The notes under the pieces: model-generated | Database searches by the model: none | Told to the model about the DNA's origin: nothing | What the model saw: the letters and a program-made list of their open reading frames with translations, nothing else | Shown here: positions 61,301 through 64,000 of the stretch, piece after piece | Layout of the letters: the number at the start of each line of letters is the position of its first letter | Numbering within the stretch: position 1 is the first letter of the stretch | Assembly (NCBI RefSeq): GCF_002879855.1 | Contig: NZ_PNYB01000028.1 | Location: 1-64,000 of the forward strand | DNA: 64,000 bases | Source of the DNA: Trinickia soli | GTDB lineage: Bacteria > Pseudomonadota > Gammaproteobacteria > Burkholderiales > Burkholderiaceae | Reading direction: 5' to 3' | Translations under genes and position numbers: made by a program

Positions 61301-64000
61301 TCGAATCGGCGTGGAAGTACTTGATACCCGCACCGTTCTGGATGTTGCTGACCGTCGTCGCCAGATTGGTGACGTTTTGGTTCGTCGTGTTCAGCGAATT
61401 GCCGAGATTCGTGACGTTTTGATTCGTGGTGTTCAGCGAGGTCGTCAGGTTCGAGACGTTTTGATTCGTCGTGAAGAGTTGCGAACCGTTGACCGCATCG
61501 GTGCTCGTCGAAGTGAGCGAGCCGGGCGCCACGTTCGTGATCGTGTTCGGTCCGGTACCGCCGTGGTTGGCGTTATAGGCGCCGGCCCCGCCGTTCGCAG
61601 TCGGATCCCATTGCAGCGCATTGCTCTGCGCCTGTGTCAGTTGAGACTCGACCGATTGCAACTGACTGACGTTGACCGCATCGGTCGGCGCCGCGCCTGC
61701 GGCGACATTCGTGAGCCGGCGTTCATTGCCGGCCGTGCCGACGGAGACCTCGCCGACCGGAGTCGTGCCCGATAGCGTGGCCGTGCCCGGGTTATAGGCC
61801 GCGAGGCCGAGATTGGCCGTCGTCGTCGAGTTCGAACCGAGCGCCACCGAGTTCGCTGCCGTGGCCTGCGCGTTGTTGCCTAGCGCGATCGCATTGGCCG
61901 CTTGCGCTTGAGCGCCGTTGCCGGCTGCCAGACTATCGGCGCCGCTTGCCACCGCGAGCGGCCCGATCGCGACGCTGTCGGTGCCCGTCGCCTGGCTGTC
62001 GGCTGCGGTCGAATTTGCGTGGAAGTACTTGATGCCCGCGCCGTTCTGAATGCTGGTGACCGTGGTGGCGAGGTTCGTGACGTTTTGATTCGTCGTAAAG
62101 AGCTGTGAACCGTTGACCGCATCGGTGCTCGTCGAAGTGAGCGTGCCGGGCGCGACGTTATGGATTTGCGTCGATGCACCGCCCGGATCGAGCGTGATGT
62201 TGGTGAGATCCACCGTGCCGCCGATCATGTCGTATTTGACGGCGTCGTTATTGAGCGTGGTGAACGACGACGACAAACCCGTGAGCGTGGTCGAGATGCT
62301 GGTGACCGCTTGATTCGTCGCAAACAATTGCGAGCCGTTGACGGCGTCGGTGCTCGACGCATTGAGTTGCCCCGCCGCGACGTTCGTGATCTGCCTGACC
62401 GTTGTGCCCGAGCCGACGCTGACGACGCTCGTCGGGTTGCCGCCCGCGAAAGTGACGGTCGCACCGGCAAGCGATGCGCTTGGCGTCGGATTCGGCGCGG
62501 CCGTGACCGAGCCGGCGCCAAGGGCGACATCGTTGCTGTTGTTCGCCACCGCGCCGGAACCGAGCGCGAGGCCGCTCGTCGCCGTGCTCTGGACGATGGC
62601 GCCATTGCCAATCGCCACCGAGCCCGCTACGTTGGCCTGCGATGCGTTGCCGAGCGCGACCGAGCCGGTGCCGCTCGCCACATTGGTATTGCCGATGGCG
62701 ACCGCTCCGGTGCCGTTCGCCGTGTTGTCCGCGCCCATCGTGACGGCGCCCGTCCCGATCGACGAGTTCGGGTCGCCGATGGCGACCGCGCCGTTGCCGC
62801 TTGCCGTCTGCCCTTCACCGAGCGCGACGGCGCCGGTGCCGCTCGTCACCTGCGAATTGTGGCCGCCGGCGATCGAGCCCGTGCCCGCCGCGGCAGCGAC
62901 CGTATTGGTGTCGCCGATGGCAACCGTCGATGCGGCCAATGCCTGGGATGTGTTGCCGAATGCCGTCGCTCCCGTGGCCGAGGCAACGGCTGACGGGCCC
63001 ACGGCCGCGGCATTGAGCGCACTGGCCGTGGACGAGGCGCCAAGCGCCACGCCGTCGATGCCGCTCGCGGTGCTGGCGGCGCCGAGCGCGATCGCCTGGT
63101 TCGCCGACGCCGCGGCCCTGGCGCCGGCCGCGACCGTATCGCCCCCTGTCGCCGACGCGTTGATGCCGATCGCCGCCGAACCCACGCCGGACGCCGTCGC
63201 TCCGGCCGCCAACGCGATCGACGACGTATTCGTGGCTTGCGCGAGATCGCCCAGCGCGACGCCGAACTGCGCCGACGCCGTGGAGTTGACGCCGATCGCG
63301 ATCGAGCTCGTTCCGGAAGCTGTCGCGAGTTGGCCTAATGCCGCGGCAAAAATGCCGCTGGCCGTGGTGTTAAAGCCCAATGCCAGGGACTGCGCGCCCG
63401 TTGCCTGCGTGCCGGACCCTGGGACGCCAGCGGTTCCTCCCGCGCCGATCGCGATGGAGGCCAGGCCCTTCGCGCCGCTGTTGACGCCTATCGCAACAGC
63501 CGAATCCGCGTTCGATAAGGCGCCGCTTCCCAATGCGACGGCCGCCGCGCCAGAGCTCGTCGACTGATTGCCAAGCGCCACAGCGCCCGAATTGCTGGCG
63601 GTCGCGTGATTGCCGAGCGCCGCGGAGAAAGCGCCAGAAGACAATGACCCGAAGCCAAATGCCGCCGCCTGCTGGCCGGACGCGGTTGCGCCATTTGCGA
63701 TCGCCGTAGAGGAAACTCCGCTGGCGCTCGCGCCGCTTCCCATTGCCACAGCGCCAAGTGCCGGGGCATTCGCAGAGTTGCCTATCGCGATACTGAAGTT
63801 TCCAGCCGACGCGGCGAACGCCCCTAACGCAACGGAACTCGTCCCGCCGGCCGTCACGAAGTCACCGAGGGCTGTTGCATTGACCGACGATGCAGTCGCC
63901 GACACGCCGACTGCGACCGCATTGCCCGCGCTTGCGACGGAGCCGCTGCCTGCGTTGTACTGCGCGAGCGCGTACTGGGGAGCGAATAGTCCGCCAAAGC
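58350..64000 (-). CDS. YadA-like trimeric autotransporter adhesin, 5' end outside the window
   Basis: At least 1882 residues are in the window; the frame is open to the right edge, where it still reads as mature sequence (FAPQYALAQYNAGSGSVASA), so the start and signal peptide are missing. The GTG at 63905 is internal, not the start. Order: a long YadA head of left-handed beta-roll repeats (VAIG/ALG...A-T-A-x-G), several neck/stalk modules (TDAVNGSQLFTTNQ, NVAAG...TDAVNVSQLQ), more head segments interleaved, and a C-terminal membrane anchor (QIAGVRNSLDSYRRDADGG, ending GAVVGAGYQW) with a terminal Trp. It forms a trimeric surface fibre. Followed by BamE-like, DUF4019 and TPR-glycosyltransferase genes in the same direction. 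Confidence 0.96.
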   Translation of the reverse strand, partial: FGGLFAPQYALAQYNAGSGSVASAGNAVAVGVSATASSVNATALGDFVTAGGTSSVALGAFAASAGNFSIAIGNSANAPALGAVAMGSGASASGVSSTAIANGATASGQQAAAFGFGSLSSGAFSAALGNHATASNSGAVALGNQSTSSGAAAVALGSGALSNADSAVAIGVNSGAKGLASIAIGAGGTAGVPGSGTQATGAQSLALGFNTTASGIFAAALGQLATASGTSSIAIGVNSTASAQFGVALGDLAQATNTSSIALAAGATASGVGSAAIGINASATGGDTVAAGARAAASANQAIALGAASTASGIDGVALGASSTASALNAAAVGPSAVASATGATAFGNTSQALAASTVAIGDTNTVAAAAGTGSIAGGHNSQVTSGTGAVALGEGQTASGNGAVAIGDPNSSIGTGAVTMGADNTANGTGAVAIGNTNVASGTGSVALGNASQANVAGSVAIGNGAIVQSTATSGLALGSGAVANNSNDVALGAGSVTAAPNPTPSASLAGATVTFAGGNPTSVVSVGSGTTVRQITNVAAGQLNASSTDAVNGSQLFATNQAVTSISTTLTGLSSSFTTLNNDAVKYDMIGGTVDLTNITLDPGGASTQIHNVAPGTLTSTSTDAVNGSQLFTTNQNVTNLATTVTSIQNGAGIKYFHANSTAADSQATGTDSVAIGPLAVASGADSLAAGNGAQAQAANAIALGNNAQATAANSVALGSNSTTTANLGLAAYNPGTATLSGTTPVGEVSVGTAGNERRLTNVAAGAAPTDAVNVSQLQSVESQLTQAQSNALQWDPTANGGAGAYNANHGGTGPNTITNVAPGSLTSTSTDAVNGSQLFTTNQNVSNLTTSLNTTNQNVTNLGNSLNTTNQNVTNLATTVSNIQNGAGIKYFHADSTAADSQATATDSVAIGPLAVASGMDSLAAANGAQAQATNAMALGSLSTVSVAGGVAIGSGAVSDRPLASSQGSIAAGSHSIPFNTTDATLLGAVSFGNSAAGSQTYRQLTNVADGTAQNDAVTVRQLSGALQAFAVTSTRYFHANSTAADSLAVGAESVAVGPTTVVNGDNGVGVGNGATVGQSAPGGVAIGEAANSGQADAIALGSGSTANGAQSIAQGANANAGFAGGVAIGSGATSSAVDAIALGAGSAASSANSLALGSNARATAANSVALGSNSTTTANLGLAAYNPGTAALSGTTPVGEVSVGSAGNERRLTNVAAGAAATDAVNVSQLQSVESQVTQVQSSALQWDPTANGGAGAYNANHGGTGPNTITNVAPGALNSTSTDAVNGSQLFTTNQNVSNLTTTLTGIQNGAGIKYFHADSTAADSQATGTDSVAIGPLAVASGADSLAAANGAQAQATNAMALGSLSTVSVAGGVAIGSGSVSDRTLASSQGSIAAGSHAIPFNTTDATLLGAVSFGNSAAGSQTYRQLTNVADGTAQNDAVTVRQLSGALQSFSVTPTLYFHANSTAADSLAVGAQSIAVGPTTVVNGDNGVGVGNGAIVGQNAPGGVAIGEAANSGQADAIALGSGSTANGAQSIAQGANANAGFAGGVAIGSGATSSAVDAIALGAGSKASFANSLALGSGASATFANSVALGAGSSTTIGALTNYVAYGLSSPQTSMGEVNVGGRQITGLAAGRLGTDAVNVSQLQAVQQQLTAMIATGGNFSSSSNSGGNSGTPASSTGANSSAGGSGAVASGSSSTAVGNNAQASASGSTAVGVGSSATGSGSTAIGSGSNDGGRADVVAVGSSTSTRQVINVSAGTAPTDAVNVQQLNQTLSQANTYTDNQIAGVRNSLDSYRRDADGGVATAMAVAGLPQPTGPGRSMVAIAGSVYRGQSGQALGVSTISENDHWVYKASVSTNTRGSYGAVVGAGYQW
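59283..60062 (-). repeat. Long internal direct repeat in the adhesin gene, copy 1
   Basis: This 780-nt block is nearly identical to 60561-61340, at an offset of exactly 1278 nt (426 codons). It encodes head segment VAIGSGATSSAVDAIALGAGS, the neck QLTNVADGTAQNDAVTVRQL and the KYFHADSTAADSQAT segment. Frame is kept. Differences are scattered and mostly conservative. Confidence 0.9.
60561..61340 (-). repeat. Long internal direct repeat in the adhesin gene, copy 2
   Basis: Second copy of the 780-nt block at 59283-60062, same frame. A third, shorter relative starts around 62029, where the KYFHANSTAADSQAT segment recurs 708 nt further on, so the module has been copied more than once. After copy 2 there is an extra pair of short NTTNQNVTNL repeats (about 61345-61450) absent after copy 1. 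Confidence 0.88.

Noticed and set aside
59200-62700. CRISPR or satellite-like repeats
   Set aside because: Repeats are in-frame protein modules of the adhesin with variable unit length, and there are no spacers or cas genes.
58266-63567. Several long plus-strand ORFs opposite the adhesin gene
   Set aside because: They are antisense shadows of the repetitive GC-rich adhesin frame, rich in Arg/Pro/Ala/Ser, without domains or ribosome binding sites.
63903-63905. GTG as the adhesin start codon
   Set aside because: The frame is open to the window edge and the sequence on both sides of it is continuous repeat-type mature protein; no signal peptide follows the GTG.
1-64000. Insertion sequences, prophage, integrases or attachment sites
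   Set aside because: No transposase, integrase or phage protein and no terminal inverted repeats or tRNA-associated direct repeats were recognised.

Overview
The window looks like a chromosomal segment of a Burkholderiaceae betaproteobacterium (Burkholderia, Paraburkholderia or Trinickia type). The evidence is high GC, a Burkholderia-style rRNA leader, a phenylacetate operon with a TetR-type regulator, a fused indolepyruvate oxidoreductase, DUF2957/DUF2844/DUF3443 lipoprotein families and a giant YadA-like adhesin. Genus is inferred from gene content only. No tRNA gene, insertion sequence, prophage or CRISPR array was seen.

Layout. 1-260: promoter and 5' leader of an rRNA operon that runs leftwards out of the window. 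0.36-3.4 kb: secreted SGNH hydrolase, then a trio of exported proteins ending in an IagB-like lytic transglycosylase. 3.5-8.3 kb: paaABCDE with paaR and a PaaR-type operator. 8.5-15.6 kb: GNAT, Lrp-type regulator, hpd (4-hydroxyphenylpyruvate dioxygenase) and a fused indolepyruvate ferredoxin oxidoreductase. 15.6-21.7 kb: housekeeping genes maeB, pyrE and argC, with an RcsB-like orphan regulator and a PEBP protein. 22.5-27.6 kb: envelope proteins (DUF2957 lipoprotein plus OmpW; DUF2844 plus DUF3443 lipoprotein). 27.6-43.7 kb: transporters, regulators and small-molecule enzymes, including two NRAMP-fold transporters, a class I aldolase, a GST/PNPOx pair and an SDR/HxlR pair. 43.9-51.1 kb: a carboxylesterase-fold protein with a changed nucleophile, a TPR/wHTH regulator with a beta-propeller partner divergent from DUF899-DUF2182, and a DUF3311-SSS symporter pair. 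51.1-64 kb: one long leftward series made of a trimeric autotransporter adhesin (5' end outside the window), a BamE-like lipoprotein, a DUF4019 protein, a TPR-glycosyltransferase, DUF2946, a TonB-dependent receptor and a PepSY membrane protein.

How the genes fit together. IOR turns aryl-pyruvates into aryl-acetyl-CoAs and PaaABCE epoxidises phenylacetyl-CoA, while Hpd takes the homogentisate branch. The 3.5-15.6 kb block therefore reads as an aromatic amino-acid catabolism neighbourhood with its own local regulators. The most system-like region is the right end, where the adhesin is followed by genes that could assemble, check and glycosylate it, and then by a probable metal-uptake set with a Met-rich periplasmic segment. 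A second candidate is the DUF2844/DUF3443 pair: DUF3443 carries two aspartyl-protease-type D[TS]GS motifs plus a pepsin-like GILGIG segment.
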